Of a stretch of DNA of 64,000 bases, positions 15,956 through 23,891 are shown one piece after another. The translations under genes and the position numbers were made by a program. The DNA is from a virus. The notes beneath the pieces were generated by a model that worked only from the letters and a program-made list of their open reading frames with translations, did no database searches and was not told the DNA's origin. The stretch spans positions 62,001 to 126,000 of the IMG/VR virus record IMGVR_UViG_3300021959_006010, one strand, 5' to 3'. How positions within the stretch are numbered: position 1 is the stretch's first letter; every line of letters starts with the position of its first letter.

Positions 15956-17023
15956 TCAATCCAAATGTCGTTCTTTGATTTGCTCATATAGTGTTGCTCC
16001 ACTAAAAAACTCTTTGTTTAGTTTAGTACGTTGCTTGTCTAAACTTACCATATAGTCATCATAGTTTTCCATATAGTCTCGGACTTTTGCAACAAGATCA
16101 CCTCGATGCGTTCTATAACTACCGTAGTCTTCAGTCCATCGACTTGGATATTTAAATTCAGGAAGTGCCATTTCTGAATAACTTAATCTATCTGGCACCA
16201 TAGGAATAGCATTTACAAGAGCACCTTCGTACCAACTAATACCAAGTGTTTCTTGCAGGTTAGCAGAAAATATCATCTTTGCTTCGCCTAGCAAGTTATG
16301 ATACTCGTTCTTAGTAAGTGTTTGATCTTGACATACTACAAACTCATATTCTGGCAGTTGTTCTGCTAGATCGCGGAAAATGTCTACCTGTTTCTCTGGA
16401 GCAATGCGATGTGGGAATAGTATAAGATTACGCTTATCCATACCGCTGTATGTAACAAGGCTTTCTTTTAGATACTCCATAGGCCAACCTACACGATGTA
16501 TTTTATCATAATCAATATTATAGTCTTCCATCATTACATCTGTAAACATATCAATATGGAAGTCAGTTGCAAAGAAGTTATCGTCATAGCATTGGAACAT
16601 TGACATTTCTGCATGACGCACCCAAGGCTTATCACCAATTAATCTTCCGAGGAAGTCTTGCGGATCGTATGATCCGGCATGCCATAATCCCCCAATGCGT
16701 ACATCCACGCCGAGTAGTTCCGCCATGTAACGTAGTTGTATAACAGTAGGGTTCCAAGCATCTGTGTATAAAAAGTAGTCACCGGTTTTAACTTTTCCAT
16801 TACAAAACATTTCTCCTATTGTTTCAAGTTGCTTAGACTTGTAAACATTAGTGCCACCGAAATTGAGAAACGCCCCAGGCGTAGTAGCCTGAGGTGTATC
16901 TCCTCCACTAATAACTTCTACATTTGTATTTGTAGCCCGTTGCAGTTGCTTTGGAAGATATTCTTTCCATTGTTTAGTATAGCGTGTGTCAACTGCTTCG
17001 ATGTCTACAATATAAATTGTCAT
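15956..17023 (-). CDS. Glycosyltransferase, GT-B fold
   Basis: 355 residues. The C-terminal half has the nucleotide-sugar domain pattern of retaining GT-B enzymes: FPHRIAPEKQVDIF near 220-235, then NLQETLGISWYEGALVNAIP near 270-290, with the E-x7-E-type acidic pair. The N-terminal half has FGGTNVYKSKQLE and GLWHAGSYDP. Substrates are unknown. Lying inside the deazaguanine gene block, it might glycosylate modified DNA bases, as T4 glucosyltransferases do, or decorate host or virion surfaces; neither is shown. Confidence 0.8.
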   Translation of the reverse strand: MTIYIVDIEAVDTRYTKQWKEYLPKQLQRATNTNVEVISGGDTPQATTPGAFLNFGGTNVYKSKQLETIGEMFCNGKVKTGDYFLYTDAWNPTVIQLRYMAELLGVDVRIGGLWHAGSYDPQDFLGRLIGDKPWVRHAEMSMFQCYDDNFFATDFHIDMFTDVMMEDYNIDYDKIHRVGWPMEYLKESLVTYSGMDKRNLILFPHRIAPEKQVDIFRDLAEQLPEYEFVVCQDQTLTKNEYHNLLGEAKMIFSANLQETLGISWYEGALVNAIPMVPDRLSYSEMALPEFKYPSRWTEDYGSYRTHRGDLVAKVRDYMENYDDYMVSLDKQRTKLNKEFFSGATLYEQIKERHLD

Positions 17024-17235
17024 TAGTTTCTCCGCTGATTAATATTACGTCCTGCATTACGAGCTTTCGCACGTAGCCAACCTTGATACTTTTGATAAGC
17101 CTGCCAATTTGGGTCGTCTTTTTTATAAAGAGCAGCCTCATCAAAAACTTTGCCTTCAAAGCGGCAATAATCACGATACGCATCCAAGTCGTTAAATACT
17201 TTCTGGTATGCACTGCGATTAAATTCAATAGTCAT
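17023..17235 (-). CDS. Small basic phage protein (70 aa)
   Basis: 70 residues with aromatic and basic character (YQKYQGWLRAKARNAGRN), ending NQRRN. TAATG-type coupling to the glycosyltransferase gene (the stop overlaps its ATG). Possibly nucleic-acid binding by composition only; not recognised. Confidence 0.68.
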   Translation of the reverse strand: MTIEFNRSAYQKVFNDLDAYRDYCRFEGKVFDEAALYKKDDPNWQAYQKYQGWLRAKARNAGRNINQRRN

Positions 17236-17252
17236 TTTTAATATTCCTCTTA

Positions 17253-17702
17253 TTATGACTTAGGGTAAAAAATCGAACAACCATTTTCGTTGTCCTCTGC
17301 GACACTAATTTCTACAAAACGGTTAGGATATTTTGCAGAAATTTCTTTATACAAGTCATCTGCGATCATTTCGCAAGACTTGTGATTTAACTCTAGTACG
17401 CCTTCGACGTCATAGAGTCGTTGCATCCACCGTTTAAATTGAATAAATTCAATATCACGATCGTTGTGGAATACTTCGATGCGAACACGGAAATGGAAAA
17501 TGTGACGATGTGGAATACCAAGGAATGACACATCATCCCAGTCACCGGTTGCTAGTGCAGGATCCTTGTCAGCACCTGGATACATATGTACGCCTTCTTT
17601 TGCAAAGGTTACCCAAATACTGCGCTCTGCGTTTTTCATAAGATCATTCATATCTTCTTCTTTCATTCTACGTAACATATAATCATGATATCGTTCTTGC
17701 AT
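17253..17702 (-). CDS. queD: 6-carboxy-5,6,7,8-tetrahydropterin synthase-like protein (QueD/PTPS)
   Basis: 149 residues. QueD turns dihydroneopterin triphosphate into the substrate of QueE. The PTPS-type zinc histidines are seen in IPHRHIFHFRV (H65, H67, H70), followed by an ELNHKSCEMIADDL helix and a C-terminal VAEDNENGC strand. The protein diverges from bacterial QueD at the N-terminus but matches the phage PTPS-like type I recall. It is transcribed from its own sigma70-like promoter, close to dpdA and in the same block as folE and queE. Confidence 0.82.
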   Translation of the reverse strand: MQERYHDYMLRRMKEEDMNDLMKNAERSIWVTFAKEGVHMYPGADKDPALATGDWDDVSFLGIPHRHIFHFRVRIEVFHNDRDIEFIQFKRWMQRLYDVEGVLELNHKSCEMIADDLYKEISAKYPNRFVEISVAEDNENGCSIFYPKS

Positions 17703-17711
17703 TGTTTATAC

Positions 17712-17740
17712 AGTATACTTTCATTCAATAACTTTGTCAA
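17712..17740 (-). promoter_or_regulatory. Sigma70-like promoter of the QueD-like gene
   Basis: TTGACA (17740-17735), 17 bases, TATACT (17717-17712) on the minus strand, about 10 bases before the ATG and inside the end of the upstream gene. Transcripts would have a very short leader. Confidence 0.65.
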
Positions 17741-18257
17741 GGCCATATTTGCTCCAATCTGTAAACTTTTCTCTATCCATCAGATCGTGCAAACTATGAC
17801 ACCAGACACCTGGGTTAGTTGCCTTAAAGTCTACATCATCAATTTTAATCATTGTGTTGTAGTTCCAAAGTTTCGTGTAAGGCAATGGAACACGAATTTG
17901 TGGAATAAAGTTATCTTTTTCGCAAAGGCCACCGTCGTGGAAGTTTGCTACGTGATCAAGTGGAATATCAAGTGTGCAAAGAATGTCTTTGTCTAGGAAG
18001 TATTCAATCATATCTTCCCATTCTTGCCAACTGTCAAACAAGCTCTTTGGACCTGTTTCATTTGGTTTGAAACTGTGATTAGCACCAAAAAAGATATGCT
18101 CACACTGTTCTTTTTCGTACCAGAATTCAATTTCATCTGTAGGTTGTACACCTGTTACAAACAATGTACGCATACCGTAAGCAGGAGTCTTTTCAACTTC
18201 AACGCCTACAAAGTACTTTACATCAGTTTGTACACCGTCTTCGTAATCTCTTTTCAC
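17721..18257 (-). CDS. Conserved phage protein next to queD (178 aa)
   Basis: 178 residues from a GTG that overlaps the upstream stop (GTGA). Segments such as LFVTGVQPTDEIEFWY, HIFFGANHSFKP and IPQIRVPLPYTKLWNYN look folded, and I associate similar proteins with queD neighbours in marine phages. It has no radical SAM, PP-loop (QueC) or QueF motif. A role in deazaguanine handling is guilt by association only. Confidence 0.75.
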   Translation of the reverse strand: MKRDYEDGVQTDVKYFVGVEVEKTPAYGMRTLFVTGVQPTDEIEFWYEKEQCEHIFFGANHSFKPNETGPKSLFDSWQEWEDMIEYFLDKDILCTLDIPLDHVANFHDGGLCEKDNFIPQIRVPLPYTKLWNYNTMIKIDDVDFKATNPGVWCHSLHDLMDREKFTDWSKYGLDKVIE

Positions 18258-18415
18258 AATGTTACCTCAAGTGATTGGATTTCTTTTTTAACTGCTTCTA
18301 GTTGTTGCGCAAAAAATTGTGCTTGACCTTCTCTTGCTCGTTCGATTATGCCTTCTAGTTCCTGTTTAGACTCATATAACATTTCGAGCTTTTTAATTTT
18401 TTCTTGGTAATCCAT
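18254..18415 (-). CDS. Small coiled-coil protein (53 aa)
   Basis: 53 residues, almost wholly helical (MDYQEKIKKLEMLYESKQEL), with heptad-like spacing. It starts one base before the neighbouring stop and ends in GTGA overlap with the next gene, which supports translation. Function unknown. Confidence 0.65.
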   Translation of the reverse strand: MDYQEKIKKLEMLYESKQELEGIIERAREGQAQFFAQQLEAVKKEIQSLEVTL

Positions 18416-18625
18416 TTAAGTTAAACCTAGTTGTATTAATTTAGAATTTATTCTATGCATTTCGTCTTTGAGATATAATTTCATAGTCTTCATTCGTCGA
18501 ACTTCTTCAGTGACAGTAACATTACTATAACGCACTTCTATTTCTTTGTCAAGTGCTCTATGTCGTCTTTCAAGTTCTTCGTAACGTGCTCTAAGTTTAT
18601 CTTCATCAGATTCAAAGTTGCTCAT
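18416..18625 (-). CDS. DUF465/YdcH-like small helical protein (69 aa)
   Basis: Start placed at ATG 18625, overlapping dpdA by 14 bases. 69 residues begin MSNFESDEDKLRARYEELER and continue as two helices with MKTMKLYLKDEMHRI, the pattern of DUF465 proteins (a helix, a turn and a basic helix). These are small proteins without a known reaction. It sits between dpdA and queD. Confidence 0.7.
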   Translation of the reverse strand: MSNFESDEDKLRARYEELERRHRALDKEIEVRYSNVTVTEEVRRMKTMKLYLKDEMHRINSKLIQLGLT

Positions 18626-20138
18626 CTTCCAGTTCCTCGAGTTTAGTTTCATCGAGTTCTTCGTTCTCGTCAATAGTTTCTTCTACTTCAAAAAGATTAT
18701 CGAAGAACGTACTAGCATTTACAGTCTTTTTACCAACTGCACCTCTAGTACCAGGAATAGCCATCCAAAAACGGCTATGCTCATCTACAAGTGCTAGGGC
18801 CTTGTCTTTGTCGTCAGTTGCGAATATTTCTTCCACAATGTCTCTAAAAAATAACCTGTCAAAGCGTTCTTGAACAAGCATGCGCGGAACGCATCCATTG
18901 TCGTATTGTCTGTTTGCTTCTTGTACTGCATTTATGTGACTCCATACGTTGTGCCCCATTTGGATAGCGTAACTAAAACTATCCCAAGACGTTTTGCCTT
19001 CTTTGCCTATTTTATTTAGGTCTCCGGGAGCATAAGTGCAAACGTCTGATACTTTGAGTTCAGCGGTAATTGGCGAGTCTTCAAAGTTTTTAAATATCCC
19101 ATCTGATATAACAGCATCTCTAAAGATGCGGTTGTCCGTAGCATATTTCTTATCGTCAACTGACGGCACCATACGATACGTCCATTTGCTTCTATCTTGA
19201 GTTTCGTTTTGAATGTAGATTTGTCCGTTCGCGGTGGCAAGAAAAGGACTAGCACAATCAAAAGTAATAGTATAGTTTTCATTATGATGTTTCCGTACTG
19301 CTCGTTGAATGTCTGTTAATAGAGTAGCCCATTCTAGTTTGCTTGTACCTAGGAAGTGCATAAAGTCTTGCACACCTTTTTCTAACAAACCATCATAGCG
19401 CAATGCAATCAATCTTTTAAGTACAAGATGCACATCGCACATATTCTGACCACCCATTGACCAACCATTAAAGTGTTCGTTTGGATAGTGTTTAGGATCA
19501 CTATACTTCTTCATACGCTGATACCAATCTTCTGCGTCAGCGTGATTTTCACCTTGTAGAACGTTTAAGAACTTACAGTTACCGTTGCGGTTACGGATAA
19601 ACCAATCGTTATTAATGTAAGTGCCTTGTACAGCTTCCATATAAGTTGTAATACCAGTTGCTTTCTGTCCAGCTGGCGAACGTGCTACCCACGCAGGAAT
19701 ATCAAGTATCATACCATAATCCATGTAAGCATCCATCCACGTAAGAACCTGCTCACGCTTCTTTTGAGCACGAGGACAGTTAGGATCTTTCCAGTCACCT
19801 TCCCAAACACCCTTACCAATCTGGAAGCCGCCTGAGTCACCTAGCACCCAACTGTTTTTACGATCTCTGTTGCGGATCATATCTTCTTTAGGTGCGTGTT
19901 TGTTTACATCTAATTCAGCATGTCCTGCTGAATACAGTGTCCAGTGATAGTTAAACAGACCTTGTTGCTTGTTTAGATAGTTTAAACTTTCAACACCATT
20001 GGTAAAATTACTAGGAATACGAGCCGGATCAACATAGTTGTCAAAACGTTGTTTGCCTACGTAAGTGGCATAAAAGCCACTTAACGCAGGAAGAAAAACA
20101 GCATAATCTTTTTGTGTTGCAGTTAAGTCTTTATTCAT
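18612..20138 (-). CDS. dpdA: DpdA-like tRNA-guanine-transglycosylase-family protein (deazaguanine insertion into DNA)
   Basis: 508 residues. The TGT fold is marked by LGDSGGFQ (D101, the first catalytic Asp), NVLQGE near 192-197, GWSMGG near 225-230, HFLGTSK near 261-267 and FDCASP with D294 at the nucleophile position. The CxCxxC zinc site of tRNA TGTs is not visible, as in DpdA proteins that exchange guanine in DNA for preQ0-type bases. The C-terminus is acidic. Together with folE, queE and the QueD-like gene it predicts 7-deazaguanine-modified phage DNA, a known protection against host restriction enzymes. Confidence 0.85.
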   Translation of the reverse strand: MNKDLTATQKDYAVFLPALSGFYATYVGKQRFDNYVDPARIPSNFTNGVESLNYLNKQQGLFNYHWTLYSAGHAELDVNKHAPKEDMIRNRDRKNSWVLGDSGGFQIGKGVWEGDWKDPNCPRAQKKREQVLTWMDAYMDYGMILDIPAWVARSPAGQKATGITTYMEAVQGTYINNDWFIRNRNGNCKFLNVLQGENHADAEDWYQRMKKYSDPKHYPNEHFNGWSMGGQNMCDVHLVLKRLIALRYDGLLEKGVQDFMHFLGTSKLEWATLLTDIQRAVRKHHNENYTITFDCASPFLATANGQIYIQNETQDRSKWTYRMVPSVDDKKYATDNRIFRDAVISDGIFKNFEDSPITAELKVSDVCTYAPGDLNKIGKEGKTSWDSFSYAIQMGHNVWSHINAVQEANRQYDNGCVPRMLVQERFDRLFFRDIVEEIFATDDKDKALALVDEHSRFWMAIPGTRGAVGKKTVNASTFFDNLFEVEETIDENEELDETKLEELEDEQL

Positions 20139-20227
20139 CTTCTTTTGTTAATCTCGGTTACTGCAATTACATAAAAGCCTATAATTATAAGAGCAAGTAT
20201 ACTAATTGCTGTTGCTAGTTCGCCCAT
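20135..20227 (-). CDS. 30-residue single-pass membrane micropeptide
   Basis: A 30-codon frame begins directly after the clamp stop (TAAATG) and ends in ATGA overlap with dpdA. It reads MGELATAISILALIIIGFYV then a polar tail ending EINKRR, i.e. one hydrophobic helix with a basic end. The exact fit between two genes supports it; expression is unproven. Confidence 0.55.
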   Translation of the reverse strand: MGELATAISILALIIIGFYVIAVTEINKRR

Positions 20228-20956
20228 TTACTTGCTTTGCGCTGGCAGGATATAGTCATACTTGGCCATACCACTGTCTACTGAAATCATCATAGCACCT
20301 TGATCTGAAATGCTCATAGTAATGTCGCCGTCCAAATTTAAGATTGCTTGTACTTGTGCTACTGGCCAACTCCAAGTGTGCTGTAGCGCACCTTCAACAC
20401 CGTGTTGGAATACAAACTCACCTGCATGTGTGCTTGCATCGCCAAAGCTAAACACTAAGTTACCATCAGTAGTACGAACATTAAAGTTAGGTTCTTCCGA
20501 GTGTGCTGCACTCATAAGTTTCATACGACTAATAGCAGCTACGCTCGGTGCAACTTCTACATTCCAATTAGCGCCTTTGAATTTTACAGTCTTTAGTTTT
20601 TCTTCAATAATCGCTTTATTCATAAAGCGGTAATCGTTCTGGAAGTCGCCTGCTGCGTTTTCAAAGTGTATATGTGTCGGAACAGTTTCGCCGTTGCGTT
20701 CTGCCTGTACAACTTCAATTTTTGCATTGTCTTTGTACTCCGGATTTTTTAAGTGTAGCGATAATTTATCTAGATTAGGCATACCAAATGTGCCTAAAAA
20801 CTCTGCTACAGGATTGTGTGTTACTGCTGATAAAATCACAGAGCGGTCCTCTGCCATTGAATCAATTGCTGTGCCATCTTCGTTAGTGACTTTTACTAAT
20901 GATAAGAAGCCTAGTGCGTGAGTATGAGCTACTACGTCTTGCAAAATATCTTTCAT
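20228..20956 (-). CDS. 45: DNA polymerase sliding clamp (gp45 type)
   Basis: 242 residues, close to T4 gp45 (228). The sequence has the N-terminal FLSLVKVTNE strand, the central FKGANWNVEVAPS region and a C-terminal YDYILPAQ. The clamp tethers gp43 and, in T4-like phages, activates late transcription. It has a sigma70-like promoter inside the end of the epimerase gene. The polymerase ends in NSLFDFGD, a probable clamp-binding tail. Confidence 0.88.
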   Translation of the reverse strand: MKDILQDVVAHTHALGFLSLVKVTNEDGTAIDSMAEDRSVILSAVTHNPVAEFLGTFGMPNLDKLSLHLKNPEYKDNAKIEVVQAERNGETVPTHIHFENAAGDFQNDYRFMNKAIIEEKLKTVKFKGANWNVEVAPSVAAISRMKLMSAAHSEEPNFNVRTTDGNLVFSFGDASTHAGEFVFQHGVEGALQHTWSWPVAQVQAILNLDGDITMSISDQGAMMISVDSGMAKYDYILPAQSK

Positions 20957-21723
20957 TCTACTGTTTCTCCATTGAATAAGTTAATTATATTGCCTAAGTT
21001 GTTGTTTGTCAAGAACTTTTCTACTGTGTATTTAGGTTTAAAGCCTAGTGCTTTCATTTTTTCTGTGTTAGCACAAGTCCATTCTCGTTCTCCTGGGGTA
21101 TTTAGACGCACTGGCAAGTCCGGTGCTAAGTCTTGGATCCTAACAGGATTCCCTGTACCAATGTCAATTACACCATTGACATGATCTTTTTCTATTAAAA
21201 TTTCTATAGCGTCTAGTACATCATCTAAATGTATAAAGTCTCTATAATGTCTAGTTACGTATTCTAATGTTCCGTTCCTTAGTTTATTAAAGAACATGTT
21301 TTCTCTAGGACAGTTGTCGCTGTATACTGTATGGAATCTCATACCTAACATATTGCCGGAGTTATATCTCTCAGCTAATTCTTCCATTATGTATTTCGAA
21401 GCGGCATAAGGGTTCAAATCGGGCTCGTAAGCACTTGAACTGCTCGCATACAGTATACGTGTATCTGAGTAACGTTCAAACAATCTACGACTTGCTTCTA
21501 CGTTATTCATCCAATAACTTGCAGGGTCTTGTAAACTCTCACGTACTCCGCTTTTACCTGCTAAGTGTATAATTAAATCATAATCTTCAGTAAAGTCGAC
21601 AGTTAATAAATCTCTATTTGCCCATTTAATATCCAGTCCATATATATCGTGCTTTTTTGAGTCTAATCGATTCATTAATGCACTGCCGATAAATCCCATA
21701 TGGCCTGTAATTAATATTTTCAT
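20953..21723 (-). CDS. NAD-dependent sugar epimerase/dehydratase (extended SDR)
   Basis: 256 residues. The N-terminal TGHMGFIGS is the Rossmann TGxxGxxG loop, and ASSSSAY (near 93-99) followed by YAASK (107-111) gives the Ser-Tyr-Lys catalytic set. FRDFIHLDDVLDA-type sequence is the typical sugar-nucleotide domain. It resembles UDP-glucose 4-epimerase and related enzymes but is shorter than the usual 310-340. It starts the cassette with the UDP-sugar dehydrogenase and phosphomannomutase genes upstream. Confidence 0.87.
   Translation of the reverse strand: MKILITGHMGFIGSALMNRLDSKKHDIYGLDIKWANRDLLTVDFTEDYDLIIHLAGKSGVRESLQDPASYWMNNVEASRRLFERYSDTRILYASSSSAYEPDLNPYAASKYIMEELAERYNSGNMLGMRFHTVYSDNCPRENMFFNKLRNGTLEYVTRHYRDFIHLDDVLDAIEILIEKDHVNGVIDIGTGNPVRIQDLAPDLPVRLNTPGEREWTCANTEKMKALGFKPKYTVEKFLTNNNLGNIINLFNGETVE
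20984..21012 (-). promoter_or_regulatory. Sigma70-like promoter of the sliding clamp gene
   Basis: TTGACA (21012-21007), 17 bases, TATAAT (20989-20984) on the minus strand, inside the last codons of the epimerase gene and about 28 bases before the clamp ATG. Confidence 0.78.
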
Positions 21724-21726
21724 TTG

Positions 21727-22476
21727 CTATTCCTTCCTTATCCTTTTATTATAAGAACAAGCTTCTTTAATTAAACTTAAATCTACCTTGTACTGATTTG
21801 CAGTATTAATAATGGCACTAGTGTCTTTAGGAAAACAAGCACCGCCCCATCCACGTTCGGGCGTAATGTTTATGTGACTGAATCCTATTCTTTCGTCCTG
21901 TGCGATGCCTTGTGCTACTGCATCGTAATTAATACCTGTTGCTTTGCACATGTCGTAAATTTGATTAAAGAAACTTACTTTAGTTGCAAGAAATGCATTC
22001 TTAAAATACTTTATAAGTATAAGTTCTTCTGGATCAGCAACTATAAATCCAGCATTTAAAACTTTTTCAAATACACTAATCCAGAAACTACTGTGTTCTT
22101 CACTTAGATATATAATGCTTACAGTTTGCATATCTTCTAAGTAAGATTCTGCTCGTAAAAATTCTGGACTAAAACATAGCTTATGATCCGGAAATATTTC
22201 TTTAAGAAACTTCCATCCTTCTAAACTAATAGTGCTTTTAATTAGTATAGGAGTATTCTTAGAAATAGATTCTATACAATCATACACATTACTCATGTCA
22301 CACGCACCTGTGCTTAGTTCAGGTGTTGGAACACAAATAATAGCACACTCTTCTTCAAATTCTGGAACAGCTAAATTAGGATATTTAGGATCTATAATAT
22401 TAATATAGTTGCCGTGTCGAAGTACTTCGTAATGCGCCTTTCCAACAAAACCATATCCATATAGATTAATATTCAA
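21727..22476 (-). CDS. UDP-glucose/GDP-mannose dehydrogenase-family protein, short form
   Basis: 249 residues. GYGFVG at 7-12 is the NAD-binding loop, SPEFLRAESYLED (103-115) is the family signature, and GWGGACFPKD (209-218) carries the catalytic C214. These enzymes oxidise UDP-glucose or GDP-mannose to the uronic acid. The UDP-binding C-terminal domain is absent; the family is usually 390-450 residues. The central helix (KYFKNAFLATKVSF) is present, so it may be a reduced but functional enzyme or have another sugar nucleotide as substrate. Confidence 0.88.
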   Translation of the reverse strand: MNINLYGYGFVGKAHYEVLRHGNYINIIDPKYPNLAVPEFEEECAIICVPTPELSTGACDMSNVYDCIESISKNTPILIKSTISLEGWKFLKEIFPDHKLCFSPEFLRAESYLEDMQTVSIIYLSEEHSSFWISVFEKVLNAGFIVADPEELILIKYFKNAFLATKVSFFNQIYDMCKATGINYDAVAQGIAQDERIGFSHINITPERGWGGACFPKDTSAIINTANQYKVDLSLIKEACSYNKRIRKE

Positions 22477-23195
22477 TTTGCTATACCTTTTGACTGTAAA
22501 TCAATTAATAGATTGTATGTATCTGTCCAGTCTTTAACATGATACACGTTTCCGTCATGTTCTTTTAAAACTTTTGCTAGAGGAAAATCATTACCGTCGG
22601 GATCTACTCTATCGCCAAAGAAATGTATTTCACTGTATGGAGCGTCAAAGTCGGATAGTATTTGACTTTTGTCTCGACCCTTAGCAGAAATATCTATTCC
22701 AGTCTCCCCTCCAACAGTTGCTTGTAAATCAGGAAACATTGTATTAAAAGCATCGCTTATTATATTTCGTTCGTTTATTGATTTATCAAACTCTACATAC
22801 ATTTTACGTTGTTCTGTATTAGCACCTCTACCTATTACGCTAAAATTACACATTCCTTTTCTGTGTTCGAAGTGTTGTCCTGTACGTAAACTAAACGCAC
22901 TTTCAGTTAAGCACTGAGCTAGAAACGTGTGTGCAGTTTCTGACAAGACCCAGTCTGAACTGTTAACACGTTTTCCTTTAAACCATGTATCATTTCCGTT
23001 ACAGTTATAAACAGTAACAACAGAATCGCAGATTTCTTTACCTAATTGTTCTTTAGTTTTAGGATAATCACTACCAGTCACTAACCAAACTTTATTGTTT
23101 TTGGTAAATTCTAAGAAAAACTTCTCAAAATCAGAATCTACAATTTGTCTACTTGGAGTTAGTGTTCCATCTACATCAAATATAAACTTATTCAT
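22473..23195 (-). CDS. Eukaryotic-type phosphomannomutase (HAD superfamily, PMM2-like)
   Basis: 240 residues from ATG 23195 with AAGGG before it. DVDGTLTP (7-14) is the HAD nucleophile motif, with D7 and D9. HRKGMCNFSVIGRG (111-124) and GGETGIDISAKGRDK (162-176) match the cap and sugar-binding segments of alpha-PMM/PMM2, and HFFGDRVDPDGND ends the core at 203. Such enzymes interconvert mannose-6-phosphate and mannose-1-phosphate, feeding GDP-mannose. This eukaryotic-type family is uncommon in phages. It overlaps the dehydrogenase gene by 4 bases. Confidence 0.85.
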   Translation of the reverse strand: MNKFIFDVDGTLTPSRQIVDSDFEKFFLEFTKNNKVWLVTGSDYPKTKEQLGKEICDSVVTVYNCNGNDTWFKGKRVNSSDWVLSETAHTFLAQCLTESAFSLRTGQHFEHRKGMCNFSVIGRGANTEQRKMYVEFDKSINERNIISDAFNTMFPDLQATVGGETGIDISAKGRDKSQILSDFDAPYSEIHFFGDRVDPDGNDFPLAKVLKEHDGNVYHVKDWTDTYNLLIDLQSKGIAN

Positions 23196-23352
23196 CTGGC
23201 CCTTCACAGTATGCAATCTCGTTTTCCTTAAAGTCCATAGTTACAAGATGCCATTCTATTTGACAACTCATTTTACTATCGTACTCGGCATACCGAGTAT
23301 ATTTAGGTTCGTCTAAACCTATTACACTAGTTATGATCCAAAGTGTCCACAT
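23188..23352 (-). CDS. Small protein with hydrophobic N-terminus (54 aa)
   Basis: 54 residues from ATG 23352 with AAGGAG 8 bases upstream. MWTLWIITSVIG is a short signal-like start, and a mature part holds two cysteines (MSCQIEW and AYCEGPDE). Possibly exported or periplasmic. Overlaps both neighbours by a few bases. Not recognised. Confidence 0.6.
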   Translation of the reverse strand: MWTLWIITSVIGLDEPKYTRYAEYDSKMSCQIEWHLVTMDFKENEIAYCEGPDE

Positions 23353-23525
23353 TACGGATTCTCCTTAATCCAAACACATTCACTAATATCTTCTGGTGTT
23401 TCGTACATACTACGACATTCGTCATAAGGATGAGTATATATACCTCCTGCGCCAGTTGCATAATCAATTGCTACTGCCCAGCCACCAAGTGCTAGACCCC
23501 ATGCTATAATTTCACTAAGTTTCAT
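23352..23525 (-). CDS. Small protein with hydrophobic N-terminus and two Cys (57 aa)
   Basis: 57 residues from ATG 23525, overlapping the upstream stop (ATGA) and the downstream ATG (TAATG). MKLSEIIAWGLALGGWAVAI is a signal or membrane helix, and the rest has DECRSM and SECVWIKENP. The layout is like that of the 54-residue neighbour, which suggests a pair of small envelope-targeted peptides. Unknown function. Confidence 0.6.
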   Translation of the reverse strand: MKLSEIIAWGLALGGWAVAIDYATGAGGIYTHPYDECRSMYETPEDISECVWIKENP

Positions 23526-23710
23526 CCTTGTTGTGCCTTATGCTGTGCTACACTTGCTGCCTTTGCAAGTTCGCTAAAACGATCTGCTGTTTGGCGCATT
23601 TCAGCACCGTAGTTAGGATCACGCTGTTCTAAATCTCTTGCCATATTGTGTAACAGCACAACCATATCGCTGTCTGTTAATGCTTTACGACCTTCAGGCA
23701 GTTGTCCCAT
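23522..23710 (-). CDS. Small helical phage protein (62 aa)
   Basis: 62 residues, helical, with DMVVLLHNMARDLEQRDPNY and an Ala/Gln-rich end. Coupled by ATGA to the next gene. Not recognised. Confidence 0.66.
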   Translation of the reverse strand: MGQLPEGRKALTDSDMVVLLHNMARDLEQRDPNYGAEMRQTADRFSELAKAASVAQHKAQQG

Positions 23711-23711
23711 T

Positions 23712-23891
23712 TTATCTCTCCACTAGCGGCATTGCGTTTTGACTATCGTGATAATCACCGTCTTTGTAATAGTCACGCACTGCTGTTTCTTTTACTAGCA
23801 TACCGTTTTTATAACGATATGTAGTGATCTCACGACGAACTACGCCGTGAGTGTCTGCGTCAAATGCGTTCTTAAAAGGTCCTTCAACCAT
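23712..23891 (-). CDS. Small phage protein (59 aa)
   Basis: 59 residues beginning MVEGPFKNAFDADTHGVVRR, with several Tyr and Lys and no hydrophobic helix. It overlaps the upstream nucleotidyltransferase gene by 8 bases. Not recognised. Confidence 0.6.
   Translation of the reverse strand: MVEGPFKNAFDADTHGVVRREITTYRYKNGMLVKETAVRDYYKDGDYHDSQNAMPLVER

Noticed and set aside
16989-17228. 79-codon minus frame within the 70-residue gene
   Set aside because: It overlaps a better-supported gene and the composition is odd (KKTTQIGRL...); treated as a shadow.
17721-18257. QueC or QueF identity for the 178-residue protein beside queD
   Set aside because: No PP-loop (SGGxDS) or QueF nitrile-reductase motif is present, so the location alone does not justify the call.
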